64,000 bases of DNA from Cyanobium sp. Cruz-8D1 (GTDB taxonomy: Bacteria; Cyanobacteriota; Cyanobacteriia; PCC-6307; Cyanobiaceae), in assembly GCF_024345975.1 (NCBI RefSeq), contig NZ_JAGQCD010000003.1, positions 147,475-211,474 on the forward strand. Reading direction: 5' to 3'. The position numbers and the translations under genes are program-made. The notes under the pieces are model-generated. The model had not been told where the DNA came from and did not search any database. It was given only the letters and a program-made list of their open reading frames with translations. Below, in pieces: positions 63,787 to 64,000 of the stretch. The stretch's first letter is position 1; the number at the start of each line of letters is the position of its first letter.

Positions 63787-63894
63787 GGCAGTCAGTTGCT
63801 GGAGCAGCAGGAGGAATGGCAGCTGGAGCGCCGCCGCTCCTTCTCAGAGGCCACGATGGCCAAGATCCCGGAGCTAGGAGTTTGTTGCCAATAG
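63787..63894 (+). pseudogene. IS256-type (mutator) transposase C-terminal remnant
   Basis: A frame ending at TAG 63892-63894 reads GSQLLEQQEEWQLERRRSFS followed by EATMAKIPEL. The pattern L-L-E-x-x-E-x-W-x-x-x-R-R-x-F-S-x-x-x-M-A is that of the extreme C-terminus of mutator/IS256 family transposases. Only this tail is recognisable; the catalytic DDE core is absent in the window upstream, so it is a relic. Confidence 0.55.
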
Positions 63895-64000
63895 AGCATC
63901 GAGCCTCTGAGCACGGCGAATTCTGGCCGCGCTGAACTCTTCATCGCTGCTGAGGCTCTTTTGTTCTGCTGAGCATGCCCATCGATGGGCCTGAATCAGC

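Noticed and set aside
63978..63991. 14-base palindrome GCCCATCGATGGGC at the window end
   Set aside because: Short palindromes of this kind are expected by chance in GC-rich sequence and no gene context is visible at the edge.

Overview
The window is about 64 kb of GC-rich, gene-dense chromosome from an alpha-cyanobacterium, most like the Cyanobium / freshwater-brackish Synechococcus group. The evidence is a cso-type alpha-carboxysome operon with form IA Rubisco, chlL/chlN/chlB together with a light-dependent protochlorophyllide reductase, psaM, CRR6, an NDH-1 CO2-uptake module (ndhF4-ndhD4-cupB), SbtA/SbtB, and the acyl-ACP reductase / aldehyde deformylating oxygenase pair. Genes are tightly packed, often with ATGA-type overlaps, and several convergent pairs overlap at their 3' ends. 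All family calls come from reading the translated sequences; no database search was run.

Layout. 0-5 kb: the end of PEP synthase, an FAD oxidoreductase, and a minus-strand S1-Tab2-PgeF operon. 5-10.3 kb: creatininase-like protein, ado, aar, accA, an SDR and folE, a lipid/hydrocarbon and cofactor block. 10.3-15.2 kb: an exported unknown protein, trpF (no canonical start), an M50 protease with CBS-like tail, a lipoate ligase-like protein, a TauE permease, CRR6 and the tiny psaM. 15.5-22.5 kb: chlorophyll block with por, two conserved unknown genes and chlL/chlB/chlN. 23.2-24.3 kb: a multiply disrupted metallo-beta-lactamase/GGDEF pseudogene.

24.5-41.4 kb is an almost complete inorganic-carbon concentrating locus: csoS1D; sbtA-sbtB (bicarbonate uptake and its PII-like regulator); csoS1-cbbL-cbbS-csoS2-csoSCA-csoS4A-csoS4B-csoS1E (shell, Rubisco, scaffold, carbonic anhydrase, vertex proteins); a ferritin-like gene; ndhF4-ndhD4-cupB (CO2 hydration at the thylakoid); and acRAF-cbbX (Rubisco assembly and activation). 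Only rdgB interrupts it. A hairpin lies between cbbS and csoS2, and a structured leader precedes csoS1.

41.4-62.4 kb is mixed housekeeping: dnaA, an HtrA protease, a DUF2064/GT2 pair, GNAT, alpha/beta hydrolase, ABC exporter-hisG, gloB, an iron-type ABC ATPase, ridA, a short SepF-like protein, an L,D-transpeptidase, malic enzyme, a frameshifted membrane glycosyltransferase-like gene, a pyrF-pyrE fusion and an RND pump. From 62.4 kb to the end the sequence becomes AT-richer and accessory: a degraded reading frame, a Nif11-domain protein with a palindrome upstream, and an IS256-type transposase remnant.
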